Below, in pieces: positions 53,801 to 61,836 of a stretch of 64,000 nt of DNA (the first letter of the stretch is position 1; each line of letters opens with the position of its first letter). The DNA is taken from NCBI GenBank assembly GCA_041583495.1, contig JBFHFS010000008.1:62001-126000 (forward strand), written 5' to 3'. Both the position numbers and the translations under genes were made by a program. This DNA is from JBFHFS01 sp041583495. GTDB taxonomy: Bacteria; Bacteroidota; Bacteroidia; Bacteroidales; Marinilabiliaceae. The notes beneath the pieces were generated by a model. It saw only the letters and a program-made list of their open reading frames with translations, did no database searches and was not told where the DNA came from.

Positions 53801-54288
53801 CCTTTTCCGGGGACTTTAACTGGAAAGGCATCGATGCCAGTTTCCAATTCCAGGGAGCTGCCCTCTGCGATGTGCTGATCTCCGGGTTATATCCCAATGG
53901 TATCATGGACCAGACCGAGTTTGCAAGGGCCTTTTATGGCGGCGGTAACTCACCCTATTATTTGGTCGAAAACTCCTGGACCCCCGACCATACCAATGCA
54001 CAATATCCGCGGTTAGGTGAATCGTGGAATGGGAACAATGGCTGGACCAGCGACTGGTGGGTTAAAGATGGCGCCTATCTGCGATTGAAACAGTTGACCC
54101 TGGGGTATTCCATCCCCAAACGATGGACCTCCAAATTGGAGATTGAAAGATTAAGATTCTATTTCTCAGGAAATAACCTCTTTACCTGGGATGCACTTGA
54201 CTTTCTGGATCCCGAAATGCCCAGTAACAACAACGGGTATTATCCCCAACAAAAAACCTACGACCTAGGGGTAAGTGTAACTTTTTAA
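50857..54288 (+). CDS. susC: SusC/RagA TonB-dependent receptor with STN signalling domain
   Basis: This is the outer-membrane oligosaccharide transporter of the cluster, 1143 residues. A long basic leader precedes the hydrophobic signal (TTFVMLLVFASSLFAADVNS). An STN domain at about residues 50-110 (ISRVLDAIETQTDYLFVYNN, VSVDVEDQSVARVLTDIFRG) contacts FecR in the periplasm. A carboxypeptidase-like Ig domain follows (KRVTGKVIDTRGEPVPGVTI). The plug begins DEVVVVGYGIQKKAHVTGSV and has IVIRGYGTFNDSSPLILVDG, SVLKDAAASAVYGVRAAHGV. The barrel ends TYDLGVSVTF. Paired with the SusD encoded 43 bases downstream it imports glycan fragments. The STN domain makes it both importer and sensor, feeding the FecR/ECF pair upstream. 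Confidence 0.96.
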   Translation: MKNKFMKNYLSEIVFDVTNQFYRRMRTTFVMLLVFASSLFAADVNSQVARVTIGIENENISRVLDAIETQTDYLFVYNNNEINLNQNVSVDVEDQSVARVLTDIFRGTDIIYAMEGSNIMLMRMENDQSQPQTKRVTGKVIDTRGEPVPGVTILIKDGKAGTISDMEGNFSLSAVPDQAVLVLSFIGMKTQEVALGTLTSVVVTMVEEVFGVDEVVVVGYGIQKKAHVTGSVAQINSEELMKASKTNVSSMLAGKLPGLIARQTSGQPGKDQSNIVIRGYGTFNDSSPLILVDGVERNFNTLDPNDIQSVSVLKDAAASAVYGVRAAHGVVLVTTKRGGVDQKSQITYDGSYTFSVNTRFPKFLNGEDYAYWHNKARELDGEVGYYDESEIDKIVNGDPDGKLGDTDWLGSLFKNYGGTQRHNLSVTGGTEKVQYFLGGGVMNQDGILPNTNFKRYSMRSNVDLKVTNAIKVSFNVSGRKENTMNPGFSIAPNSSYSPITLAIRALPIIPQEYNGLPTATGDGASTYSPLAAVNESGFNKLDRYIFESSSTIEYAVPFIEGLTLKMMFAYDFNFVEQRNFLDSFNVAKYRPALNDYIITRADGTAENASLFQGSSNGANKLSRPSVEYHKKLGAHDIGALFLYEYHQGNGSSFQAARRDFLLNTIPEMSFAQEDVPNSIKGESSETRIAGYVGRLNYGFSDKYLAEFAFRYDGSYKFHKDYRWGFFPSVSVGWVLSQEDFFKNAFPKIDRFKLRASAGELGSDNLEAFLYKRFFNMTSSPAYAFGTTPTPTYVMYSTNSVPSYDLSWEKTRTLNLGMELVAWNGLLSAELDGFYKYTYDILQSVTGLYPPSLANNFQTIENSGAVDSRGIELLLGHQNKLGDLRYKLSGNVSWARNKVLERTQQDNIPSWKNIIGQPIGGIYGYHATGLYQTEDQLINRPTGPGGVQRLGDLMYEDLNGDGKIDLYDQERIARSPMPEMMFSFSGDFNWKGIDASFQFQGAALCDVLISGLYPNGIMDQTEFARAFYGGGNSPYYLVENSWTPDHTNAQYPRLGESWNGNNGWTSDWWVKDGAYLRLKQLTLGYSIPKRWTSKLEIERLRFYFSGNNLFTWDALDFLDPEMPSNNNGYYPQQKTYDLGVSVTF

Positions 54289-54331
54289 TCTGTGACTAAT
54301 GGCCGATTTTTTAAATATTAAGTTCTTAAAA

Positions 54332-55957
54332 ATGAAAAAGATAATATTTTTCCTGAGTCTTATATTGATAACAGGTTCCTGTAAGGATCTTGAAGTAGAG
54401 CCCAGCGACAGATACTCCGACGGTGTGGTTTGGGAGAACGAAGAAGCCCTGGATTTCTACGTCAAAGGTTTTTATGCGGCCCTGAGGGATAACGCTGAAA
54501 TCTATTCCAATAAGTTGTCGGATGGCATGTCGGATATACTCAAATACAGTGTTAACAATCTTAATTCCCTTACCTTTCAAAACAAGGTTTTGCTGGAGGA
54601 TAATTATATTACCCCAAGTAATGGCACCCTAAGTGAATGGGGGAATTATGCCCGCATCAAGCTCCAGAATGAGTTTTTGCACGATGTGGAACTGATGGGG
54701 GGAGACTTTGATACGGAGTTTATCGCCGTTCGAAAGGCTGAAGTGCGCTTTATGAGGGCCTTTCTCTATTATAAAATGATTCGTAACCATGGAGGTATCA
54801 TCTTACGGCTGGAAAATTCCGGTGTGGATGGTGGCCTGGACAACGATAAGGATGCCAATAAGGCCAGAATAAGTGAGGAAGAGTCGTGGGCTTTCGTGAT
54901 AAGTGAACTTAAGGCCGTTGGGGAGACCCTTTCGGGCTATGAGTGGGATGATGACAATTTTGGCAGGGTTACCGCCGGGGCTGCTTATGCCTTGCTTACC
55001 CGGTGCGCGTTGTATGCCCAAGAGTATGATGAGGTAATCATGGCAGGCCAAAAAATCGAAGAGATGGATTATTCCCTGGAACCCGAATATGCCGCGGTTT
55101 TTAGCGATCTGGCCAGTAAAGAGATCATTTTACCGGTCACCTTTAAAATTCCGGACTATACTCACTATTTTGATCGCTACTTTGGCCCCACAGGCGATTT
55201 TGCTAACCGCGGGGGATGGGCCTGTCCAACCGAAGACCTGGTGGAGAATTATCAGATTAAGACAGGCGACCAGTTTGTCGATTTTGACTGGAATAACAGC
55301 CAGCATAAGGCCAACCCTTACAAGAACCGGGAGCCCCGTTTTTATGCCTCTGTCCTTTACAATGGCGCCTCCTGGCGTGGCAGAACCATCCAAACCTCCG
55401 TGGGCGGATTGGATGGCTTCATGGACTACGATTTCGGATCCAATACCCCCGGGTGTGTAACCGGCTATTTTATGCGTAAATATTTGCAGGAGACGAACTC
55501 AAATGTGGATGAAGGCAGCGACGCTTACTGGATCGAATTGCGCCTTGCCGAGGTGTGGCTCAATATGGCCGAAGCCTATGCTCAGTCGGGAGAGGTTACC
55601 AAAGGATACGAATATCTGAATAAGGTGAGAACCCGGGGTGGGTATCTTACAGGAAGAGACGTTAACAGTTCTCTGCCTCTTTTTATGAGCGATCTGGAGA
55701 ATGAGCGGATGCTTGAACTGGCTTTCGAAGGGCACCGGTACTGGGATCTTAGACGATGGAGAAGAGCCGAAGATTTAATTAATGGTCAAAGGGTTAGGGG
55801 GGTGAAGGCCACCAAATTATTTGCTACCTATTATACCTACCAGGTTGTAGTCATTGAGAAATCAGATCGTTATTTTCCCGAGAAATACTATAAAATACCG
55901 GTTCCCCAATCGGAGATCAGTAACAACTCACTGTGTGAGCAAACTTTACCCTGGTAG
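54332..55957 (+). CDS. susD: SusD/RagB surface glycan-binding lipoprotein
   Basis: This is the lipoprotein lid of the SusCD importer, about 541 residues from the ATG at 54332 (MKKIIFFLSLILITGSCKDL with the lipobox ITGSC; the frame starts 33 bases earlier, before the signal). It is helical and TPR-like, with conserved blocks DYSLEPEYAAVFS, YWIELRLAEVWLNMAEAYAQ, GEVTKGYEYLNKVRTRGG, ERMLELAFEGHRYWDLRRWR and the C-terminal KYYKIPVPQSEISNNSL. It binds oligosaccharides at the cell surface and closes over SusC. Most likely cotranscribed with susC. Confidence 0.95.
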   Translation: MKKIIFFLSLILITGSCKDLEVEPSDRYSDGVVWENEEALDFYVKGFYAALRDNAEIYSNKLSDGMSDILKYSVNNLNSLTFQNKVLLEDNYITPSNGTLSEWGNYARIKLQNEFLHDVELMGGDFDTEFIAVRKAEVRFMRAFLYYKMIRNHGGIILRLENSGVDGGLDNDKDANKARISEEESWAFVISELKAVGETLSGYEWDDDNFGRVTAGAAYALLTRCALYAQEYDEVIMAGQKIEEMDYSLEPEYAAVFSDLASKEIILPVTFKIPDYTHYFDRYFGPTGDFANRGGWACPTEDLVENYQIKTGDQFVDFDWNNSQHKANPYKNREPRFYASVLYNGASWRGRTIQTSVGGLDGFMDYDFGSNTPGCVTGYFMRKYLQETNSNVDEGSDAYWIELRLAEVWLNMAEAYAQSGEVTKGYEYLNKVRTRGGYLTGRDVNSSLPLFMSDLENERMLELAFEGHRYWDLRRWRRAEDLINGQRVRGVKATKLFATYYTYQVVVIEKSDRYFPEKYYKIPVPQSEISNNSLCEQTLPW

Positions 55958-56152
55958 GTGGTTGGTTGGACCTGAGTAGAGGGTAATGAAACCACCCGGC
56001 TAAAAGACCGGGAAAAACCTCCTAACAGGAGTTCATTCAATGCCGCTCAGTTTCAGCGTCTGATCAAGGCCTGCAAAAATCAATTCACCTATGATGCAAG
56101 CCACCAACGGGCTGGTTTTTTTAATCAAAATTGTAAATAAAATTATAACCTC

Positions 56153-57577
56153 ATGAAAAATATAAAAACGCTCTTCTCTATTCTGTTGATGATGCTTTGT
56201 TTAGCTTCATGTAAAGAGGAGGAAGTCCTATTCAGCGACGAGGCAGATTTTTCTTCCATCCAGATTCAGAAATTCGATTATGGGTCCCGCTCGGGGCGCG
56301 GTCAAATCTACCAGGGCGCCTATTCCGTAAATAAGGACACCATCTATTTTGATGTTACCTATTTCCCCGACCAGGAGGCACCCACCTACAGCGACTGGCA
56401 AATACAGGCCACCTTGCCCAGCGGGGCTCTGGTGTCGCCGGGTTTGGCCGGGGTGAGAGATTTGTCGGAGCCCCTGATGGTCTCAGTGGCTGCCCCCGAT
56501 GGACATACCTTTACAGATTATGTGTTGCGCCTGCGTATCTATGAGGTGCCCTTTGGTGAACTCGAGAAAGGGTTTGGCCGTTACAGCCAGTTGTTCGAGC
56601 TCACGAAAGACCAGCTGGGTGGCTGGAGTGCCGATGCTCAGCGAGCCTGTGCCGTGGTGGGTGATGAGTTGATTGTGAGTAACATGAATAATCCATTCCT
56701 GGTTTATAATAAATTAACGGGCGCCAAAATTGAAAGAAACATTCCCATGCCTGCAGGGGAAACGTTTTATGATCTTTGTACCGATAAAGACGGGTTGTTA
56801 ATAGCCCCTACCTTTGTCACGTTCTCGGCCTCAACCACCCCTGTGCTTAAAGTTTACAGGTGGGTGAATGGAATCGGGCAGGCTCCCGAACTCTTCTACG
56901 AGTTGCCCACTTCTAAGATTCCTGCAACAGGCAATCATGGCATTGGTCTAAGAATCTCGGTTTGTGGGTCCACCCAGGGGGATGCACAAATGATGTTCGA
57001 TATAGATGGTCGCGGCTCTTCCGACGACCGGGCAGTTCGGGTCTCCGTCGTAAACGGGGTTCCATCTGCCGATGTGGATGTGTTCAGCACCGGAGTGGGT
57101 ACTGTCTGGAGCGGGAAAGCCATTGCCATGTCGGAAACCCAACGCACCCCCTATGTCGCTGCTATGCTTGGGTTCCCCCCCAAAATTGGGTATTCGGGGG
57201 CCAATGGGAGTAAGCTTTTTGTGGTGGATACCAATAACTCCAATTTTCTTAATAAGATCATTGGCAATGCGACCTATTTCGAGTTTAACCATTCAAAATA
57301 TCTGGCGTTGTCTACCATAAACTGGCCTGGAAATTATCGGTTACTGATCTTCTGCCTCGACGACCCTTCATTAATTGAAGTTGGGAAAGATGAGCCCGAT
57401 AAATTTGCCCTTCTAAACCCATTTGTGGCCGAGCCCGGGTTTACCAGTTCCGGCGATGCCGGGAGTATTGCCGTTCAGGTAAGCCAGGATGGCAAAACCG
57501 CCTGGCTCTATATGCTTGGAATGAATACCGGTATCCTGGCCTATGAGTTTTCCATTATTGGTTCTTCCAGTAATTAG
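56153..57577 (+). CDS. DUF5018-like surface lipoprotein (SusE/F position)
   Basis: This is a lipoprotein of 474 residues with a signal ending MLCLASCKEE. The N-terminal 110 residues form an Ig-like domain of the DUF5018/DUF4623 type (IQKFDYGSRSGRGQIYQGAY, DTIYFDVTYF). The rest reads as a beta-propeller-like sensor (GGWSADAQRACAVVGDELIV, LVYNKLTGAKIERNIPMPA, MFDIDGRGSSDDRAVRVSVV, GNATYFEFNHSKYLALSTIN). In other glycan loci the gene after susD encodes an extra surface glycan-binding protein, and this position suggests the same. No catalytic motif is visible. It lies 195 bases after susD and ends at a strong terminator. Confidence 0.7.
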   Translation: MKNIKTLFSILLMMLCLASCKEEEVLFSDEADFSSIQIQKFDYGSRSGRGQIYQGAYSVNKDTIYFDVTYFPDQEAPTYSDWQIQATLPSGALVSPGLAGVRDLSEPLMVSVAAPDGHTFTDYVLRLRIYEVPFGELEKGFGRYSQLFELTKDQLGGWSADAQRACAVVGDELIVSNMNNPFLVYNKLTGAKIERNIPMPAGETFYDLCTDKDGLLIAPTFVTFSASTTPVLKVYRWVNGIGQAPELFYELPTSKIPATGNHGIGLRISVCGSTQGDAQMMFDIDGRGSSDDRAVRVSVVNGVPSADVDVFSTGVGTVWSGKAIAMSETQRTPYVAAMLGFPPKIGYSGANGSKLFVVDTNNSNFLNKIIGNATYFEFNHSKYLALSTINWPGNYRLLIFCLDDPSLIEVGKDEPDKFALLNPFVAEPGFTSSGDAGSIAVQVSQDGKTAWLYMLGMNTGILAYEFSIIGSSSN

Positions 57578-57624
57578 GTCCCAAATGGAGCGATTTTCGT
57601 TCAACGTTAAAAGGAGGTAATTCG

Positions 57625-57685
57625 AAAGCCCAAACAAGAAGGTAAGAGAAGTTTTGGTTTGAATAATTTTTTGTTTGGGCTTTTT
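57625..57685 (+). terminator. Terminator after the DUF5018-like gene
   Basis: AAAGCCCAAACAA at 57625-57637 pairs with TTGTTTGGGCTTT at 57671-57683, followed by T residues to 57685. It should end the sigma-controlled SusCD transcript. Confidence 0.75.
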
Positions 57686-57815
57686 CAGGCCAGTGGCGGT
57701 ATTTTAAAAGAATTGAATTTTGCTGCGGTAGGCCAAAGGGAAAAACCCGTCGGCTTGAGCCGAAACAGGTAGTTGCATTTAAAGAAGAATTTTTTCCCCA
57801 CAATAGTGTTATTCT

Positions 57816-59102
57816 ATGAAAAAGATGAATCTGTGGTTCTTATGGCTGTGTCTTGTGTTTTTGGCTTGTTCCAATACGGACGAGGGCGGGGTGAAAGATG
57901 AAGACGATGAGGTTGTAAATGAGGAGGATCCGTTAACTAAACCCAGGGTGTTATGGTTCGATGCCGAAGCCAACTTTGAACGTTTTGCCACCAGGGATAG
58001 TATTGTCTTTTATCTGGATAAGACTAAAGAGGCCGGTTTTAACGGCATTGTGGTGGATGTAAGACCCATCTATGGCGATGCCCTTTACACGAAAACCACC
58101 ATCCTGGATCCCCTGACTCAGATTGGTCAGGTGACGGTGGAGCGCGACTGGGATTATCTTCAGTTTTTTATCGACGAAGCCCGAAAAAGAGGACTGAGCG
58201 TCACGGTTTCTGCCACCATCTTTCCTGCGGGGCGCCCCGACACAAAAGAAGGGCCAGTCTATCGCTCCGATAAATGGAAGGACAAGACGGTTATGCAGCA
58301 CACGCCCAATGGGCTGATCGACATTAAAGATGATCCCTCAAAAGTGGCTGCTTTTCTGAATCCTGTTTTGCCCGAAGTGCAGGACTATGCCCTTAGCTTT
58401 ATCAATGAAATAGTGGCCAACTACGATATCGATGGGTTTTGCCTGGACTATTGCCGTTATTCAAGTATCGAGGCGGACTTCTCTGATGCCTCGAGAAGTG
58501 CTTTTGAAGCTTATATTGGCGAAAAGGTGGTGAATTTTCCTTCCGATATATTTTGGTGGGAGGGTAGCTCCCCCGTTTTGGGCAGGTATGGAAAAAGGTG
58601 GTTCGAATTCAGAGCCATGGTCATCCACGATTTTATTGCTAAAACCCGGCAATCCATCAGGAAGATTAACCCCGACATAGAGTTGAGCTATTGGGCGGCC
58701 TCCTGGTACCATGCTCTTTATGCCCAGGGACAGAATTGGGGCAGCAAAAATTACGATCCTTCGGTTAAATATTCCTACTGGGCTTCTCCGGGCTATAAAA
58801 ATGCCGGCTTTGCCGAACATCTGGATCTTTTCATGATTGGCGCTTACCTGCCCTATGTCTATGGTCCCACTAATCCCGAGTCGATAGAATATGCCCTGGC
58901 CAGAGGGAAAAATATTATTGACGGTGAGTGTAAGATGGTTGGAAGTATCTCGTCCATGAATTACGACACCATGGAAGAAGCCGCCTATCTGTGCCTGAAA
59001 GAATCGGGCGGGTTGGTGGTATTTGATATCGTTTACGTTATTCAATTCAATCTGTGGGACGACTTTCAAAGAGCCATCCAAAGATATAATGCGGGAGAGT
59101 AG
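57816..59102 (+). CDS. GHL10-type (DUF187-related) putative glycoside hydrolase lipoprotein
   Basis: This is a lipoprotein of 428 residues (LWLCLVFLACSNTDE with lipobox LACS), then an acidic linker and a TIM-barrel domain of the GHL10/DUF187 family (PF02638-like). Visible blocks are PRVLWFDAEANFERFATRDS, GFNGIVVDVRPIYGDALYTK, RGLSVTVSATIFPAGRPDT, LDYCRYSSIEADFSDASRS, and YSYWASPGYKNAGFAEHLDL, GEKVVNFP. The family includes few characterised members, some acting on amino-sugar or uronic-acid polymers, so the substrate is unknown. It has its own start after the terminator and probably its own promoter. Its position makes it a further enzyme of the glycan locus. Confidence 0.8.
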   Translation: MKKMNLWFLWLCLVFLACSNTDEGGVKDEDDEVVNEEDPLTKPRVLWFDAEANFERFATRDSIVFYLDKTKEAGFNGIVVDVRPIYGDALYTKTTILDPLTQIGQVTVERDWDYLQFFIDEARKRGLSVTVSATIFPAGRPDTKEGPVYRSDKWKDKTVMQHTPNGLIDIKDDPSKVAAFLNPVLPEVQDYALSFINEIVANYDIDGFCLDYCRYSSIEADFSDASRSAFEAYIGEKVVNFPSDIFWWEGSSPVLGRYGKRWFEFRAMVIHDFIAKTRQSIRKINPDIELSYWAASWYHALYAQGQNWGSKNYDPSVKYSYWASPGYKNAGFAEHLDLFMIGAYLPYVYGPTNPESIEYALARGKNIIDGECKMVGSISSMNYDTMEEAAYLCLKESGGLVVFDIVYVIQFNLWDDFQRAIQRYNAGE

Positions 59103-59224
59103 AGGAGGGAAAAGGCTTAAGTAAAAAGAAGGTTAAAGGTTAAAGGAAGAAAAGGTTAAAGTGAAAGTAAAGTAAAAAAAGGGAAAAGAGAAAAAGGGAA
59201 TAAGATAGCTGGTAGCTGATTGCA

Positions 59225-59267
59225 AGTGGCTGAGGGGAACATCACCCGATTCAATCGTGCGGCAGCG
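59225..59267 (+). repeat. Palindrome family A with flank (degenerate copy)
   Basis: Reads AAGTGGCTGAGGGGAACATC then CACCCGAT-TCA-ATCGTGCGG-CAGC. The same flank and palindrome recur at 59951-59993, showing the repeated unit is longer than the palindrome. Confidence 0.7.
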
Positions 59268-59285
59268 GGGAAGAAAGTGAAAAGA

Positions 59286-59320
59286 GTGAAAGAGGTGAAA
59301 AAGGTGAAAGAGGTGAAAAA
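59286..59320 (+). repeat. 9-bp tandem repeat, about 4 units
   Basis: Units GTGAAAGAG, GTGAAAAAG, GTGAAAGAG and GTGAAAAAA in direct succession, a minisatellite-like purine tract. Confidence 0.8.
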
Positions 59321-59675
59321 AAGAAATTAATTGAGATAAGATTGAAATATATTGAGATTAATGTTGAAAGGTAAAAAATGGAGGAAAAATATTAACAAGA
59401 AATCAATCCAATTGGAAGTATAAATCTGTAAACTTTTTTTAGGACGATGTAACAAGGGTGAAAAGTGGAAGAGGGGAAGATGAAAAAGGCTAAAGTAAAA
59501 AGTCTTTCTCTCCCCTTCGTTTGTAACGAGGGGAGTGCAAGACTCCCGTTTGTAACGAGATAGTTTTATACTTCCCTTTACGTGTAGAGGGTTTTAAATC
59601 GCAAATTGCCAATCTAACATCGCAAATCCCTTTTAACCTGCCCCTTCAGGGCGCGTGATCCATGAATTATAATAA

Positions 59676-59844
59676 CCCGAGGCGTTGCCTTCGGGCTGAA
59701 ATATGTTGGGCCTTCAGCCCGGGAAAAAACACCAGTCTCCTTTTATCGTTTCCGTACTATCTCTATTGTCCCACATCGCAAATTGAGTATTGCAAATCTC
59801 ACATTGCCCATTGCCCATCGCAAATCCTTTTGAGCCGCGGCAGC
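59676..59844 (+). repeat. Composite repeat unit, copy 1 (families B, tail and C)
   Basis: Begins CCCGAGGCGTTGCC, then the hairpin GGGCTGAA...TTCAGCCC, a middle segment containing TTCCGTACTATCTCT and CACATCGCAAATTG, and ends TGAGCCGCGGCAGC. A near-identical unit starts at 59999, about 310 bases downstream, forming a direct repeat of about 155 bases. Confidence 0.8.
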
Positions 59845-59950
59845 GGCGGCAGTATGGTAGTTAAAGTAGCCCCTGAGTATTATCCTGAGCTGCGGCAGCT
59901 GCGGCACATTTCCCGGCCATGCGGATAAAACAAAAAGGGCTGATAGCATG

Positions 59951-59993
59951 AAGTGGCTGAGGGCATCACCACACGATACAATCGTGCGGCAGC
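59951..59993 (+). repeat. Palindrome family A with flank
   Basis: AAGTGGCTGAGGGCATCA then CCACACGAT-ACA-ATCGTGCGG at 59969-59989, followed by CAGC. Confidence 0.8.
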
Positions 59994-59998
59994 AGTGA

Positions 59999-60162
59999 GT
60001 TGCCATCGGGCTGAAATAAGCTGGGCCTTCAGCCCGGGAAAATCTACCAATCGCCTTTTATCTTTTCCGTACTATCTCTAATGTCCCACATCGCAAATTG
60101 CGTATTGCAAATCTCACATTGCCCATCACCCATCGCAAATTCTTTTGAGCCGCGGCAGCAGA
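59999..60162 (+). repeat. Composite repeat unit, copy 2
   Basis: Same order as copy 1: family B hairpin, TTTTCCGTACTATCTCTA, CACATCGCAAATTGCGTATT, CAAATCTCACATTGCCCAT and a truncated GAGCCGCGGCAGCA. Confidence 0.8.
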
Positions 60163-60173
60163 CTGAATTTTAT

Positions 60174-60223
60174 AAAAAAAGAGAGGGTCTGGATGAAGCC
60201 CTTCGACCCATCCAAACCCTCTC
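60174..60223 (-). terminator. Terminator after the second susD
   Basis: On the minus strand GAGAGGGT...ACCCTCTC arms (60181-60195 with 60209-60223, one mismatch) are followed by seven T residues (complement of 60174-60180). It lies 23 bases past the SusD stop. Confidence 0.85.
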
Positions 60224-60246
60224 CAAAAACTATATCCCGGACCTAA

Positions 60247-61824
60247 TTAAAAGTTCGGTGCACCGGTATCCCACCATAGGCGGGTTCCAATCTCATCGGG
60301 ACCACCCAGCTTGGTTGCTGCATCCGCTACTCCGGCAGCGTTGTTGTTGCGCTCTGAAGTCACGAAAGGCATTCTTCTGAGGAAGTCATCGGCAGGAATA
60401 ATACCCCAGTCCGAACTACTGTCGTTCTTATAGTTATAAGGCAGCTTGGGATAACCTGTTCTGCGGTGATCTACCCAGGCTTCTACCGTATTGGTGAAAG
60501 CAGCGATCCATTTCTGGGTCATGATTTTCTCGAGTTTAACCTCGTTGGAGGCGGCCTCATCCCACATAACAGTGGTTGTGATACGACTAACGAAGTCGTT
60601 AACAGCGCCTGTTGCTTTGGGGTCATCATAATCGAGGGGCAGGCTGGTATTATCCATCAGATAAGCCTCGGCACCACTGGCACCCCACTCTTCGAAGGAG
60701 GTCTTCACACCCGACTCGTAATATTCCATGGCCGTTCCACCGGTGCTCCATCCTCTAAGAGAAGCCTCGGCCAGCATGAAATGTACCTCTGCAGCGCCTA
60801 AGTAAATTCGCTTGGTGGCGCTGATGAAGCTTTCATCGATGGTAGAGTAAGACAAACGGTCGCTTTTGGCGCCTAACAAGGCCCCGTTGCGAATCCCTTT
60901 ATAAGGATAATCCGCATGGTCGGGGTACAAAGAAGTGTCGGTAGCCGGGTCGAAATACTTCTCGATACGGTTGTCCTTATACCCAATCAGGATAGACTCC
61001 ATGGATGCACTCATGCGGGTGTCGCCCCAGTCGAAACAAATTCTGGCCGGAGGGAATTTGCTGCCATACAAGGAAACGTAAAAGTTATCCGAATTGGAGA
61101 GGATTAAACCACCGTCGTCGTTGATAGCTTTTTCTCCCTGTGTTTTGGCCAAATCAGGTGCCACCTTTGAGATGCGGATGGCCAATTGCAGGCGAATAGA
61201 GTTCACCAGTTTGATCCACTGAGCCACATCTCCACTGTAGCTGGCGTCGAAATTTTTCAATCCCACATAATCCTGGTTGGCTTTAAATACGGACGATATC
61301 TGATCCAGTTGGGAAAAGAAGGTGTTGTATAAATCCTCTTCCGAATCGTAAATTATCGTCGATTCGCTTGAGCCATAATTGGAATAGATTACCGGTCCGT
61401 GATAGGCAGTTAATCTGGACATTCCTAAAATGCGGATCAGACGGGCCCATTCGGCAAATACCGTGTAATTATCGGCTTCAGCAATTTCAATTACCTGCTT
61501 GGAGGGCGCCATAATGTTATTATAGATGCGATTCCAATAGGTGTTCCAGGTAATATAATAGGTGGTGTTGTTCACCCCGCTCACAAAAGGTGTTGGCGTA
61601 GCCAGATGACGAACAAATGACTCATTAATCAGGTTGTGCTCAATCTGGTCGCCAAACAGGTTACTCAACAGGGTAGAGTAGTAGGCGCCTACGTGATTGA
61701 AATCCTGTTTTAGGGACTCCCCTGAGATCTCGTAGGGGTTGGTGTTGGTCTCCTCGAAGTCATCGGTACAAGCGCCAACTCCCAGAGCCAAAATAAGTGC
61801 GTATATATAAATTATTCTCTTCAT
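60247..61824 (-). CDS. susD: SusD-like (SusD_2/PF12771 type) surface lipoprotein
   Basis: This is the second SusD homologue of the window, 525 residues, with signal and lipobox ALGVGACTDD. It belongs to the more divergent SusD/RagB group (PF12741/PF12771-like) rather than the classical one: NTNPYEISGESLKQDFNHVG, YITWNTYWNRIYNNIMAPSK, ILGMSRLTAYHGPVIYSNYG, WIKLVNSIRLQLAIRISKVA, MLAEASLRGW and KWIAAFTNTVEAWVDHRRTG. It should cover its SusC partner, encoded 12 bases upstream. This subgroup often goes with peptides or complex glycans, so the substrate is open. The gene runs towards the first PUL and terminates before the repeat cluster. Confidence 0.92.
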   Translation of the reverse strand: MKRIIYIYALILALGVGACTDDFEETNTNPYEISGESLKQDFNHVGAYYSTLLSNLFGDQIEHNLINESFVRHLATPTPFVSGVNNTTYYITWNTYWNRIYNNIMAPSKQVIEIAEADNYTVFAEWARLIRILGMSRLTAYHGPVIYSNYGSSESTIIYDSEEDLYNTFFSQLDQISSVFKANQDYVGLKNFDASYSGDVAQWIKLVNSIRLQLAIRISKVAPDLAKTQGEKAINDDGGLILSNSDNFYVSLYGSKFPPARICFDWGDTRMSASMESILIGYKDNRIEKYFDPATDTSLYPDHADYPYKGIRNGALLGAKSDRLSYSTIDESFISATKRIYLGAAEVHFMLAEASLRGWSTGGTAMEYYESGVKTSFEEWGASGAEAYLMDNTSLPLDYDDPKATGAVNDFVSRITTTVMWDEAASNEVKLEKIMTQKWIAAFTNTVEAWVDHRRTGYPKLPYNYKNDSSSDWGIIPADDFLRRMPFVTSERNNNAAGVADAATKLGGPDEIGTRLWWDTGAPNF

Positions 61825-61836
61825 AGTGATTTACAA

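Larger units (their letters stand above)
59103..60180. repeat. Repeat-packed intergenic region
   Basis: This 1.1-kb gap contains no gene and is built of purine-rich tracts and palindromic elements. 59103-59200 is an AAAGGTTAAAG-rich tract. 59286-59320 holds four 9-base units of GTGAAARAG. 59518-59559 holds two CGTTTGTAACGAG copies flanking a GGGAGT...ACTCCC hairpin. Families A, B and C occur further right. No transposase gene is present. Confidence 0.8.

Noticed and set aside
56040..56152. Possible small RNA or terminator between susD and the DUF5018-like gene
   Set aside because: Only weak stems (CTCC...GGAG and a short one before T7); too little structure to call.
59103..60180. CRISPR array in the repeat cluster
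   Set aside because: Repeats are palindromic elements of several unrelated types at irregular spacing, with no uniform spacers and no cas genes.
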